A stretch of 64,000 nucleotides of DNA. Origin: Cellvibrionaceae bacterium. Its GTDB lineage: Bacteria; Pseudomonadota; Gammaproteobacteria; Pseudomonadales; Cellvibrionaceae. The stretch's first letter is position 1. Each line of letters opens with the position of its first letter. The position numbers and the translations under genes were made by a program. The stretch lies in assembly GCA_021151825.1 (NCBI GenBank), contig JAGKWQ010000004.1, positions 62,001 through 126,000 of the forward strand. Direction: 5' to 3'. Positions 16,617-25,315 of this stretch are shown in pieces. A model generated the notes under the pieces. It did no database searches. It worked only from the letters and a program-made list of their open reading frames with translations, and was not told the DNA's origin.

Positions 16617-17531
16617 CTATGCAATTTCCTCCAGTGCTTTTAATAAAGAATGTAATTTTTTGTTACCAACGTCATCCAGTGCTTGCAGTGGTTTACGCGG
16701 TTCTCCTACTGGTAAACCTTTCAATGCTAATCCTGCTTTAATTGTTGTTGGCAGGCCGCCTTTCAGAATAAATTCCAGTAACGGTAATTGTTTATAAAAT
16801 AGTTCGCGTGCTAATACGATGTCGTTATTTTGAATGGCCTGATAAAGTTTAAATGGCCACTGCGAAATGATATTAGGTGCTGCGGTACACCAGCCAGTTG
16901 CACCTGCAGCGAAAGCTTCCAGTGCTAATGGATTGCTGCCGTTATAAAAGGGCAACTCGCCATTGGCCAATAAACGGATTTTATGCATACGCTGAATATC
17001 ACCGGTGCTTTCTTTTACCATGGTGACATTGTCGATGGATTTAAACAGTTGCACGATTAGTTCCGGGGACATATCAATCCCGCTGGTTGCGGGATTGTTG
17101 TAAACCATAATCGGCAAAGAAACTGCATCGGCAATTTGGGCATAATGGCTAAAAATTTCATCGGGCGTCAATTTCCAATAGGAAACCGGCAACACCATAA
17201 TGGCATCGGCACCGGATTTTTCGGCAATTTTTGCGCGCTTTACGGCATTTTGTGTCGTTAGATCCGATACGCCTACAATCACTGGTAAGCGCTTGTTTAC
17301 TGCTTTAATACTTGCCTGTGCGACTTCTGCCCATTCATCATCATTCAGATAAGCACTTTCACCGGTACTGCCCAATGGCGCAATCGCATGCGAACCACTG
17401 TTGATTAACTGCTCAATCAATGTGCTTAACGTTTTCGTATCAACTTCACCATTTACTGAAAATGGTGTGATGGGGTAAGTGATGATTCCCTGAAATAGAG
17501 AGCCTTGAAATGGATTGGTTTTGTTAGTCAT
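16617..17531 (-). CDS. Dihydrodipicolinate synthase (DapA/NanA) family lyase
   Basis: A 304-residue TIM-barrel Schiff-base lyase. The family residues are visible: GSTGESAYL (phosphate/carboxylate loop), MVYNNPATSG (catalytic Tyr) and MVKESTGDIQR (Schiff-base Lys). The ATG at 17531 has GAGGA eight bases upstream; an upstream in-frame start at 17579 would overlap the aldolase gene and is not preferred. It is paired with a class II aldolase and a divergent MocR regulator. It is therefore more likely a catabolic 2-keto-acid or dihydropicolinate-type lyase than the biosynthetic DapA. Confidence 0.85.
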   Translation of the reverse strand: MTNKTNPFQGSLFQGIITYPITPFSVNGEVDTKTLSTLIEQLINSGSHAIAPLGSTGESAYLNDDEWAEVAQASIKAVNKRLPVIVGVSDLTTQNAVKRAKIAEKSGADAIMVLPVSYWKLTPDEIFSHYAQIADAVSLPIMVYNNPATSGIDMSPELIVQLFKSIDNVTMVKESTGDIQRMHKIRLLANGELPFYNGSNPLALEAFAAGATGWCTAAPNIISQWPFKLYQAIQNNDIVLARELFYKQLPLLEFILKGGLPTTIKAGLALKGLPVGEPRKPLQALDDVGNKKLHSLLKALEEIA

Positions 17532-17566
17532 AAAAATATCCTCAGTAGATGATAGAAAATTAAAAT

Positions 17567-18349
17567 TTATTGCAAACAATCCTGGTGATTTCGTAATGCG
17601 CGACGTGCGTAGTAAGCAAAAAAAGCTTGATGGCGTTTGGGTGTTGAGGTCCAGTCGTGTGCTTCTTGCGCAAGCGTTTCATCAATCGGCTGAATATTTC
17701 CTGCTGCCATCGCTGTGAGTTGCATACGCGCAGCGCGCTCAAATAAATGAGCGAGCATCAATGCTTCTTCTACTGTGCGACCGGTAACGAGTAATCCGTG
17801 ATGTGCCAAAAATAAACAGCGGTTATTTCCCAATGCTTCAGAAATAATTTGGCCTTCACTGTTGCCTACAGGAATGCCGGGCCAGTTCGCGAGAAAAGCG
17901 CAATCGTTAAAAAGTGGAGTGGTATCCATATGCGAAATCACCAGCGGTGTTTCGAGCATGGATAAAGTGGCTACGTGAAATGGGTGGGTGTGGATGATGC
18001 AATTGATCTCCGGGTGGCTGCGATAAACCCAGGTATGAAAACGATTGGCAGGATTGGGCATTCCCTCTCCGTGCAAACGATTCAGATCTTCATCCACCAC
18101 CAGCAAATTGGATGCGGTAATTTCATCGAACCCAAGGCCTAATTGTTGGGTGTAGTAGGTGCCGGGTTGATCGGCGCGCGCCGTGATCTGGCCGGCCAAA
18201 CCAGAATCATGGCCGGCATCAAATAAAATCCGGCAGGTAAGCGCTAATTTTTCCGGGGTATTCCAGTGGGGAATCGTTAAAAACTGTTCCATTTTCTGGT
18301 GCGACTGAAGCACCAGTTCATCTTTCGAAGTAGTAAGGGTATTGGCCAT
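17567..18349 (-). CDS. Class II aldolase/adducin family protein
   Basis: A 260-residue zinc-dependent aldolase/epimerase fold. The metal-binding histidines appear in IIHTHPFHVATLS and LFLAHHGLLVTG, and substrate-loop residues in HDSGLAGQITARAD. The classical catalytic Glu/Tyr set of fuculose or ribulose phosphate aldolases cannot be assigned with certainty, so this may be a decarboxylase or dehydratase of the superfamily. It is transcribed with the DapA-like lyase 35 bp downstream, presumably under the divergent MocR protein. Confidence 0.85.
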   Translation of the reverse strand: MANTLTTSKDELVLQSHQKMEQFLTIPHWNTPEKLALTCRILFDAGHDSGLAGQITARADQPGTYYTQQLGLGFDEITASNLLVVDEDLNRLHGEGMPNPANRFHTWVYRSHPEINCIIHTHPFHVATLSMLETPLVISHMDTTPLFNDCAFLANWPGIPVGNSEGQIISEALGNNRCLFLAHHGLLVTGRTVEEALMLAHLFERAARMQLTAMAAGNIQPIDETLAQEAHDWTSTPKRHQAFFAYYARRALRNHQDCLQ

Positions 18350-18416
18350 AGTTCGGCTCCTTGTGCTGAGGAGATGGTTGACGGAAGAGGTTCTGGAGGT
18401 AATAGTGCGGAGTTTT

Positions 18417-18437
18417 CTGGACCCTTAAAACGTCCAG
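18417..18437. promoter_or_regulatory. Candidate MocR operator in the divergent promoter region
   Basis: CTGGAC and GTCCAG are separated by 9 bp, midway between the aldolase (-) and MocR (+) starts. The left half reads CTGGACCCTTAA, close to the half-sites remembered for TauR-type MocR regulators. The assignment to this regulator is inferred from position and symmetry. Confidence 0.55.
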
Positions 18438-18485
18438 TTTTGTAATTTATACGGGGCCAGTGGCGGGGCTGTTTATGGAGGGGGT

Positions 18486-19997
18486 ATGCTGCGGAATTGG
18501 TATTTAACAATTGTGCTGGAGCGGACTGCGGGTGTTGCGCTGCACTTGCAGCTTGTGCAGGCGATTATTCAAGAGATCCAGCGCGGTCGTTTATTGCCCG
18601 GCGCTGCATTGCCCGGAAGCCGGACTATCGCCGATGCCCTGTCGCTGAACCGCAAAACGGTGGTGCAAGCTTATGATGAATTACTTGCACAAGGCTGGAT
18701 TGAAACCCAGGCGCGTCGCGGTGCATTTGTCTCTGCGCGTTTGCCTGCACCGATGATCGAAAAAATAAATAAAGCAGCGGCACCGATTCCTGATTCTTTT
18801 GTGAAATCGCTACCACCCAATGGACTTAGTGCATTTCTGGAATCCATCGCCGAAAAACCGGGTGCCATTCGTTTTAGCGATGGCGTCCCCGATGCACGCC
18901 TGGTGCCGTTTGATGTGCTTTCGCGTGCGTATCGTCGTGCGCTGCTGCATTCAGCTCGCGCTAATCGCCTGGCTTATGATGACTCGCGTGGAAATTTATT
19001 ATTGCGCGATGCCATTGCCGATATGCTCAGGGCCGAACGCGGAATGAGTGTTACTAACACGCAAATTTGTGTGGTACGTGGCAGTCAAATGGGTATCTAT
19101 TTAAGTGCGCGTTTATTAGCAATTAAGGAAAAGTTTGTTAATGAAGTGGCAACCAGTAGCGGCTGTGTAGTAATGGAAGACCTTGGTTATCCTCCAGCAC
19201 GCGAAGCGTTTGCATCATTCGGAGTTGCGATTGAATACATTGCGCAAGATTGCGCGGGTATGGATCTGGATGCGTTGGAAGCGCTGTGCCATCAACGCAA
19301 CGTCAGCGCGGTTTATACTACACCCCACCATCAATTTCCCACGACGGTGATGCTTTCGGTTGAACGCCGGATTCGTTTATTGGAATTAGCGCGACGTTAC
19401 GATTTTTTGATCATCGAAGATGATTACGATCATGAATTTCATTTTTCCCACAACCCCATGCTGCCATTGGCGAGTATGGATACTGACGGACGCGTGATTC
19501 ATATCGGCTCACTTTCCAAAGTGCTAGCACCGGGGTTGCGTTTGGGTTATATCGCTGCGCCGGAAGCGGTAATTAATCGCTGCATGAATGAAATTATGTT
19601 GATTGATCGCCAAGGTAATGCATTAACTGAACTGGCAGTTGCAGAACTGATGCGCACCGGCGAAATAAAACGGCATGTGCGGCGCGCGTTAAAAATTTAC
19701 AAGGAGCGGCGCGATTATGCAGTGCAGCGGGTTAGTGAATTAATCCCATCAGCAACGTTTACGATTCCTGCAGGGGGATTAGCGTTATGGCTGGAGCTGG
19801 ATGTACGCATAGATATGCAGCGCCTACAACGTGATGCATTAAAGCAAGGCGTTGCTATTTTGCCAGGCCAATTATTTTCCGGGACGGGTAGGGCGATTCC
19901 AGCGTTACGGCTCGGTTATGCCAGTTTAAATCAGCAGGAATTGGAATCCGGATTGGCGGCATTAGTGGCAGCGATACAACAACAGTTTCCCGCATAG
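18486..19997 (+). CDS. MocR/PdxR-type GntR transcriptional regulator with aminotransferase domain
   Basis: A 503-residue fusion. The N-terminal GntR winged helix covers residues 12-80 (LPGSRTIADALSLNRKTVVQAYDELLAQGWI). A fold-type I aminotransferase domain covers about 125-500, with the PLP lysine in HIGSLSKVLAPGLRLGY (about K345) and the Asp of IIEDDYDHEF. It probably binds PLP, or an amino compound adduct, to regulate the divergent aldolase/DapA-like pair. The start is the ATG after a GGAGGGGG site. PdxR function (vitamin B6 control) is an alternative, but no pdx gene is close. Confidence 0.88.
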   Translation: MLRNWYLTIVLERTAGVALHLQLVQAIIQEIQRGRLLPGAALPGSRTIADALSLNRKTVVQAYDELLAQGWIETQARRGAFVSARLPAPMIEKINKAAAPIPDSFVKSLPPNGLSAFLESIAEKPGAIRFSDGVPDARLVPFDVLSRAYRRALLHSARANRLAYDDSRGNLLLRDAIADMLRAERGMSVTNTQICVVRGSQMGIYLSARLLAIKEKFVNEVATSSGCVVMEDLGYPPAREAFASFGVAIEYIAQDCAGMDLDALEALCHQRNVSAVYTTPHHQFPTTVMLSVERRIRLLELARRYDFLIIEDDYDHEFHFSHNPMLPLASMDTDGRVIHIGSLSKVLAPGLRLGYIAAPEAVINRCMNEIMLIDRQGNALTELAVAELMRTGEIKRHVRRALKIYKERRDYAVQRVSELIPSATFTIPAGGLALWLELDVRIDMQRLQRDALKQGVAILPGQLFSGTGRAIPALRLGYASLNQQELESGLAALVAAIQQQFPA

Positions 19998-20095
19998 ATG
20001 TGTACAATGGCGGCTTATTATTAAATCGGCCCAGTAACAATTTTTTGTTTTTTTATTGACAGTTTTTGAAAATTTACCCAGAGAGTTAATGTGTT

Positions 20096-21226
20096 ATGCA
20101 GGTATTTACCTTTGCTTACGCCGGGCGTGAGTTTGTTGTGGCCGCGACACCGGCTACCGGGGAAGAATCAGTCAATGTGGATGGTGCACTGGTTTCCCAT
20201 GTACGTAATTTTAATCCTGTGAGCGAGCATCGTTTTGATTTACCGGATTTAGGTGAGGTACGCATCAGTTTTCAAATAAATTTGCCGTTGGCGCGTGTGA
20301 ACTACCAGTTATGGATTGGTGGTGTACAGGTTCTGGGCGCTGAAGCAGTGTTGTCTTCTTTTCAGGATTGGCAAGTGTCGAACGCACAAAAATCTGCTGC
20401 ACAGAATACTGGCGATGCGACACTGGCAACAAACGAAGTTGTACCACCAAAACCCGCTTCGGCAAAAAGCAATTCCTGGATTTCATTGGGATTGGTTGGC
20501 CTTAAATTATTAAAAACTGTGCAGGTTGTTAAAGTCGCGTTGCTCGCTGCATCGGTTGCAGTGTATAGCGTGATGTTTACGGTTGAATTCGCATTAGCAT
20601 TAATTGGTGTATTGGTATTTCACGAGTATGGTCACCTGCGTGCGATGAAAAAATTCGGGATTCCTACCAAAGGAATGTATTTAATTCCATTCGTAGGCGG
20701 ATTAGCGGTGGGCGATTTACCGAAAACCCGCTGGCAGGATGTATACATTTCTATGATGGGGCCGGTGTTTGGTTTAATCATGACGTTGGTGTTTTATATT
20801 GTTTATCTCGCCACCGAAAGTCATTTCGCCGGCTTGGTTGCCTCTACCAGTGCTTTATTAAATTTATTTAATTTGATTCCGGTGTATCCGCTTGATGGTG
20901 GCCGCGTTGTAAAATCACTGGTATTTTCCGGGCGTAATTATTTAGCACTTATTGCACTCCTGAGTATTTCGGCATTGTGTTTTGTGTTTGCCTGGAAACT
21001 CGGTTTTTATTTCATCACTTTTTTTATTGTGATTGGTGTGATCGATATAGTGGCGGGCTGGCGTGTCGGCCTCGCAGAAGACATAACGCCGCTAAATCGC
21101 TACGGCCTGTGGTTTTCTGTATTCTGGTATTTGGGAGTTGTTGCACTTTTTTTAGGAATGATTGTAATGATTGCACAAGATGGGTTGCCCGGTTCGGAAA
21201 TCGCGATGAAAGTGCTGGCGTCTTAA
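20096..21226 (+). CDS. M50 site-2-protease family membrane metalloprotease
   Basis: A 376-residue protein. A soluble beta-rich N-terminal domain of about 95 residues and a low-complexity linker (AAQNTGDATLATNEVVPPKP) precede a six-helix membrane domain. The zinc motif HEYGH is at residues 176-180 and the third ligand motif NLIPVYPLDGGR lies about 85 residues later, so the enzyme looks intact. It is an inner-membrane intramembrane protease; the substrate is unknown and there is no PDZ domain or anti-sigma gene beside it. The N-terminal domain was not recognised. Confidence 0.85.
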   Translation: MQVFTFAYAGREFVVAATPATGEESVNVDGALVSHVRNFNPVSEHRFDLPDLGEVRISFQINLPLARVNYQLWIGGVQVLGAEAVLSSFQDWQVSNAQKSAAQNTGDATLATNEVVPPKPASAKSNSWISLGLVGLKLLKTVQVVKVALLAASVAVYSVMFTVEFALALIGVLVFHEYGHLRAMKKFGIPTKGMYLIPFVGGLAVGDLPKTRWQDVYISMMGPVFGLIMTLVFYIVYLATESHFAGLVASTSALLNLFNLIPVYPLDGGRVVKSLVFSGRNYLALIALLSISALCFVFAWKLGFYFITFFIVIGVIDIVAGWRVGLAEDITPLNRYGLWFSVFWYLGVVALFLGMIVMIAQDGLPGSEIAMKVLAS

Positions 21227-21260
21227 TCTTCAAAATAAATTCCTTTTTACAAAAAAACAA

Positions 21261-21287
21261 AAAGCCTGTCGCACGACGGGCTTTTTT
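21261..21287 (+). terminator. Terminator of the M50 protease gene
   Basis: A 10-bp stem (AAAGCCTGTC with GACGGGCTTT, one G-T pair) with a 4-nt loop, then a T run. Confidence 0.8.
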
Positions 21288-21443
21288 ATGCGTGCAAACC
21301 AGTAATTACCGCTTTCTGTTCTACACTGGAATCAGGTTTGCTTAATGTGTGGCTGTTGTTTGGTCATTGCCGGTTGAGTAATAAATATCGATTGAGTGAT
21401 AAATAAAATCGATTCCTCCAATAATTAAGAAAAGGAAACGCTT

Positions 21444-24419
21444 ATGCACACTGATACTCCTTCTCCATCGTTTACTTCCCTTGAAATTCATCGTACGCGT
21501 AAAAAAGCCCTTGCGGCGGCGATTGGCTTTTTAGCAACTATGGCTATCGCACTACCTGCTTCAGCCCAAATAGGCAGTGCAAGCTTGAGTGGGATTATTG
21601 AAACGCGCGATCAGCCATTTGCTGGCGCTGCGGTTACTGTAACTAATACCGCAAATGGGCACACAGCAAAAACCGTTACTAAAACAGATGGCAGCTACAC
21701 TCTTACCGGTTTACCACCTGGCTCCTATCGCATCAGTATTGCGGGGAAAAATCTGCAGGGGCAAAAGCCGATCAGTTTAAAAGTGGGGCAAAAGGTCAAT
21801 TTCAGTATTGATCTTGAGCAAACCAGCGCAGAGCAACCCGTGCAGGAATTGTTAGTGCTGGGTACCCAGGAAAGCGTTTCTGCTGCTGGCGAGGTGGGAA
21901 CCAATATCACGTTGGAACAAATTGAATCCTTACCGCAAACCTCACGCAATTTCCTCGCGTTTGCAGATCTTGCCCCGGGCGTGCAATTTAATGAAGGGCA
22001 AGAAGGTAGCACTACTATTCAGGGTGGGGCGCAAAGCCCTAATGCCATTAATGTGTTTATCGATGGTGTCGGGCAAAAGAATTATGTATTGCGCGGTGGT
22101 ATTAGCGGGCAAGATGCAAGCCGCGGAACACCATTCCCGCAATCAGCCATTGCCGAATATAAAGTGATTACCCAAAACTATTCGGCTGAATATGATCAAT
22201 TAAGTAGTGCTGCTATTGTCGCGGTAACGGCATCGGGAACTAACAAATTTAAAGGCGGTTTTTTTTACGATTATACCGATGAAGGTATGCGAGAAAAAAA
22301 TCCCAACGAATTAAAAGCGCGCAAAAAAACGCCTAGTCGGAAAATCCAGTATGGTGCCAGTGTGGGCGGCCCTATCATTGAGGATAAGCTTCATTTTTTT
22401 GTGGCCTACGAAGGAAAAACTAATAACGACCCGCGCAATGTGGTCGTGGGGTCAAGCTATGATGTCACTAAATTGCCGGAGGGGATTCGCGCGCAATTAG
22501 GCGGTGTCAGCGCCAGTTTTGAAGAGGATCTAATTTTCGGAAAACTCAGCTATGCATTGACTGATGAACAAAAAATTGAACTTACTGCCAAATATCGCGA
22601 TGAAACGGAATTGACCGGGATTGGCGGGCAAGAAGTATTGAGTTTCGGTACCGATAAAGAAAACGAAGAAACTCGCTGGGTATTAAGCCATAACTGGCGC
22701 AGCGAAAATTGGCTAAATGATTTTCGTCTCACTTACGAAGATTATACTTTTAATCCGCGTCCCCATACTTTGGGCAATGGTGTAGTGTTATTTAATGCTG
22801 CTGATAGATTGGTATTGAATACAGGGGCAGGGCGTGATTATCAGGAAAAGAGCCAATCCGGGTGGGGGCTGCAAGAAGATTTCACGTACACATCATTAAT
22901 TAATCACAAAATAAAAACCGGCTTTAAATATAAATCGATCGAGTTGTCATCGGCAGAACAACAACCCTTTAATCCGCAATATCGCTATAACATCGATTAT
23001 TCCTGGACCCAACCTTACCGGGTGGAATGGGGCGCACCACTCGCGGGAATTGGCGACGGTACTGCGCGCAGCGATAACGCACAAATTGGAATTTATATTC
23101 AAGATGATTGGGATGTGACTGAGCGTTTAACTGTGAATCTTGGTGTGCGTTGGGATTACGAGAAATCGGATGCGTATCTGGATTACCAGACACCGGCGGC
23201 AGTCGTCACCGCATTGCGCAATTGGCGTAATCTGGATAACTCTAATGTGAATGTGGAGGATTACATCAGCACTGGCGATAACCGCGATGCGTTTACCGAT
23301 GCATGGCAGCCGCGTGTTGGTTTTAGTTACGACATCGGCACAGAACATAATCTGGTCGTGTTTGGTGGCGCAGGCCGTGCCTATGACCGCAATTTATTTG
23401 ACAATTTGCAATTGGAAGCAACCAAAGCCACGTTCCCCACTTACAGTATTAATTTTGATTCGGAAGATCCGCAACATAATTGCGACCCCGCTGTTGAAAC
23501 CAACTGCGCAACCTGGGACCCGAAATATTTAACGCGCGAAGGCCTTGATGAATTGCTTTATTTGAATAGCGGTGCAGGGCGTGAAGTCTATTTGGTGAAC
23601 AACGATTTGAAAACACCATACTCTGATCAATTCAGTTTGGGCGTTCGTGCATCGCTGGGTGTTTGGGAAACAGAAGCGAGTTTATCGCACATAAAAAGTC
23701 ACGACGGTTTTGTGTGGATGTTAATTAACCGTCGCCCCGACGGCACTTTTTTTGAGCCCGGTGCAACCTGGGGACAACCATGGGGATTTGGTATTCCCGG
23801 TTACAGTAATGGCTTGATTGGCATGAATGGTTTGGAATCAGAAGCTGATTCGTTGTACATCAAACTGGATAAACCCAAAGCAGATGATTTTTGGGGCGTG
23901 ACCATCGCGTACACTTTTACCGATGCGCAGGAAAATCGCAAATCCGGCGAGAATTTCGCATTGGATTATCCGAGCATGGATGATTACACCTGGTACGACT
24001 CCACATCAGTTCCAGAGCATCGTTTAGTGATTGCGGCATTATTTGATTTGCCGGGTGGCGTGGATTTTTCGGCAAAATTAAATCTGGAAAGTGTAAAAAC
24101 CTACATGGGGATTGATTGCCGCCCAGGTTGGAATGCCTGTAAATACAATACGTTTAAACCGGAAAGTGACGGGTTTGTCGGTTTCAAACAGCTGGATATT
24201 GCCTTCAGCAAAAAAATTCCAACTAATTGGTTGGCACCCGATAGCGAATTGGGTTTGCGGTTGGATGTGCTCAATGTCACTAATGCGGTAAATCATGGCG
24301 GTTATCAGGATTGGTTTGGCGGTGCTGGTGAAGAACTACCAGCCAATTTTGCGCAACCCAATGACACTTTTGATGGCCCACCAACTACGCTTAAATTGGG
24401 TATCAATTGGAATTGGTAA
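21444..24419 (+). CDS. TonB-dependent receptor with N-terminal carboxypeptidase-regulatory-like domain (Oar-like)
   Basis: A 991-residue outer-membrane receptor. The signal peptide ends near ALPASAQ (about residue 41). An Ig-like carboxypeptidase-regulatory domain follows (GIIETRDQPFAGAAVTV, DGSYTLTGLPPGSYRI; about 45-125). A plug (NVFIDGVGQKNYVLRGG, YNS-like AEYDQLSSAAIVAVTASGTNKFKGG) leads into a barrel ending in LGINWNW. Oar-like receptors transport or display large ligands, often peptides or glycans. AAAGGAAA provides the ribosome-binding site. It is monocistronic, with a terminator and a REP doublet following. Confidence 0.87.
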   Translation: MHTDTPSPSFTSLEIHRTRKKALAAAIGFLATMAIALPASAQIGSASLSGIIETRDQPFAGAAVTVTNTANGHTAKTVTKTDGSYTLTGLPPGSYRISIAGKNLQGQKPISLKVGQKVNFSIDLEQTSAEQPVQELLVLGTQESVSAAGEVGTNITLEQIESLPQTSRNFLAFADLAPGVQFNEGQEGSTTIQGGAQSPNAINVFIDGVGQKNYVLRGGISGQDASRGTPFPQSAIAEYKVITQNYSAEYDQLSSAAIVAVTASGTNKFKGGFFYDYTDEGMREKNPNELKARKKTPSRKIQYGASVGGPIIEDKLHFFVAYEGKTNNDPRNVVVGSSYDVTKLPEGIRAQLGGVSASFEEDLIFGKLSYALTDEQKIELTAKYRDETELTGIGGQEVLSFGTDKENEETRWVLSHNWRSENWLNDFRLTYEDYTFNPRPHTLGNGVVLFNAADRLVLNTGAGRDYQEKSQSGWGLQEDFTYTSLINHKIKTGFKYKSIELSSAEQQPFNPQYRYNIDYSWTQPYRVEWGAPLAGIGDGTARSDNAQIGIYIQDDWDVTERLTVNLGVRWDYEKSDAYLDYQTPAAVVTALRNWRNLDNSNVNVEDYISTGDNRDAFTDAWQPRVGFSYDIGTEHNLVVFGGAGRAYDRNLFDNLQLEATKATFPTYSINFDSEDPQHNCDPAVETNCATWDPKYLTREGLDELLYLNSGAGREVYLVNNDLKTPYSDQFSLGVRASLGVWETEASLSHIKSHDGFVWMLINRRPDGTFFEPGATWGQPWGFGIPGYSNGLIGMNGLESEADSLYIKLDKPKADDFWGVTIAYTFTDAQENRKSGENFALDYPSMDDYTWYDSTSVPEHRLVIAALFDLPGGVDFSAKLNLESVKTYMGIDCRPGWNACKYNTFKPESDGFVGFKQLDIAFSKKIPTNWLAPDSELGLRLDVLNVTNAVNHGGYQDWFGGAGEELPANFAQPNDTFDGPPTTLKLGINWNW

Positions 24420-24429
24420 ATTGCAGCGT

Positions 24430-24510
24430 GTAGCCCGTATGGAGCCTGGCGTAATACGGGGGCTTGTACGCACATCGATCCCGTAATCCGTTTCACTCCT
24501 TACGGGCTAC
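24430..24510. repeat. Inverted pair of GTAG-type REP elements (REPIN/BIME)
   Basis: Two 31-bp units, 24430-24460 and the complement of 24480-24510, both begin GTAGCCCGTA and end TACGGG, so each folds as a hairpin and they face each other across 19 bp. The GTAG head and the inner palindrome are features of REPs mobilised by RAYT (TnpA-REP) proteins. It sits in the 3' space of the TonB receptor gene, before the terminator. No RAYT gene is in the window. Confidence 0.8.
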
Positions 24511-24533
24511 GAAATATTTCAAGAATGAAATAA

Positions 24534-24562
24534 AAAATCCCCGGCATGCCGGGGATTTTTTT
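24534..24562. terminator. Bidirectional terminator between convergent genes
   Basis: AATCCCCGGC/GCCGGGGATT forms a near-perfect palindrome with A and T runs on either side, between the TonB receptor (+) and the lipoprotein (-). Confidence 0.85.
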
Positions 24563-24584
24563 CGAGAAATTAGCATGATTCGGC

Positions 24585-25142
24585 TTACAAAAATGGATCT
24601 TCTGCATCAGCCGGAAAATAACGTTCTGCTGTTATTACCGCGGGCTTAATTCTGTGCGCGAGCAAATCATCTACATCCTGATTTACTCGAGTTACCAATT
24701 CCAGTGCTTGATCGCGATCCAGCGATTCCAGTAACGCATTGCCCCAAATAGAAACATGGCGCAAATAAATCGTGCGGGTGTCAGATTTTTTCGCCCACTC
24801 GGCAGATACCTGGCGGCCAATACGATCAACTTTGAGTTTGATTTCTTTTGCCTGTGCCGGATCGTCAATCTGTTCCAGTAGTTCGTTGGTCATTTTGGTC
24901 CAGCCGCGACCATAGAGTTCCCAGCCGTTATAAAAACGCACAATCCAGGTCAGGTATTCTTGTTGTGTCTGCACTTCTTTATTGGCTTTATCGGCTTCAA
25001 ATGCTTCAACAAAATACGCACGTGATGGCATGGTTACGGGCCAGTTTTCATCGCGTGCCAGTTTTTGGGTACTGCAGGCAAATAAACCGGAAACCAGCAC
25101 AAGTAGTGCTAGCAAACGAAAATGGGGTGCGGTGTTCTGCAT
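24585..25142 (-). CDS. Hypothetical lipoprotein
   Basis: 185 residues with a lipoprotein signal (hydrophobic LLALLVLVSG, then LFAC, Cys at about 23). The mature part is mostly helical and charged, with WPVTMPSRAYFVEAFEAD, then YLTWIVRFYNGWELYGRGWTKM and a C-terminal AERYFPADAEDPFL. No family was recognised. It lies 173 bp downstream of the DUF3300 gene on the same strand and may share its transcript, since the hairpin between them lacks a T run. Confidence 0.65.
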   Translation of the reverse strand: MQNTAPHFRLLALLVLVSGLFACSTQKLARDENWPVTMPSRAYFVEAFEADKANKEVQTQQEYLTWIVRFYNGWELYGRGWTKMTNELLEQIDDPAQAKEIKLKVDRIGRQVSAEWAKKSDTRTIYLRHVSIWGNALLESLDRDQALELVTRVNQDVDDLLAHRIKPAVITAERYFPADAEDPFL

Positions 25143-25272
25143 AGGTGACTAATTGGCTCTGGAAATTGAAGGTTGAGTCAGTGTGACGCGGGTTTGTTGC
25201 AATAGTATAAAAGCAGAAATGAGGAGAAATACAGTGTCCTGGCGGGCAGGTTTCAGAATATTCTGTTTAGTC

Positions 25273-25293
25273 CCGGCAGGAAAATCCTGCCGG
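25273..25293. repeat. Hairpin without T run after the DUF3300 gene
   Basis: CCGGCAGG and CCTGCCGG flank AAAAT. It could stabilise the 3' end of the message or act as a weak terminator; no T tract follows on either strand. Confidence 0.5.
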
Positions 25294-25315
25294 TGCTTAT
25301 AAGTTGTGCAATTTG

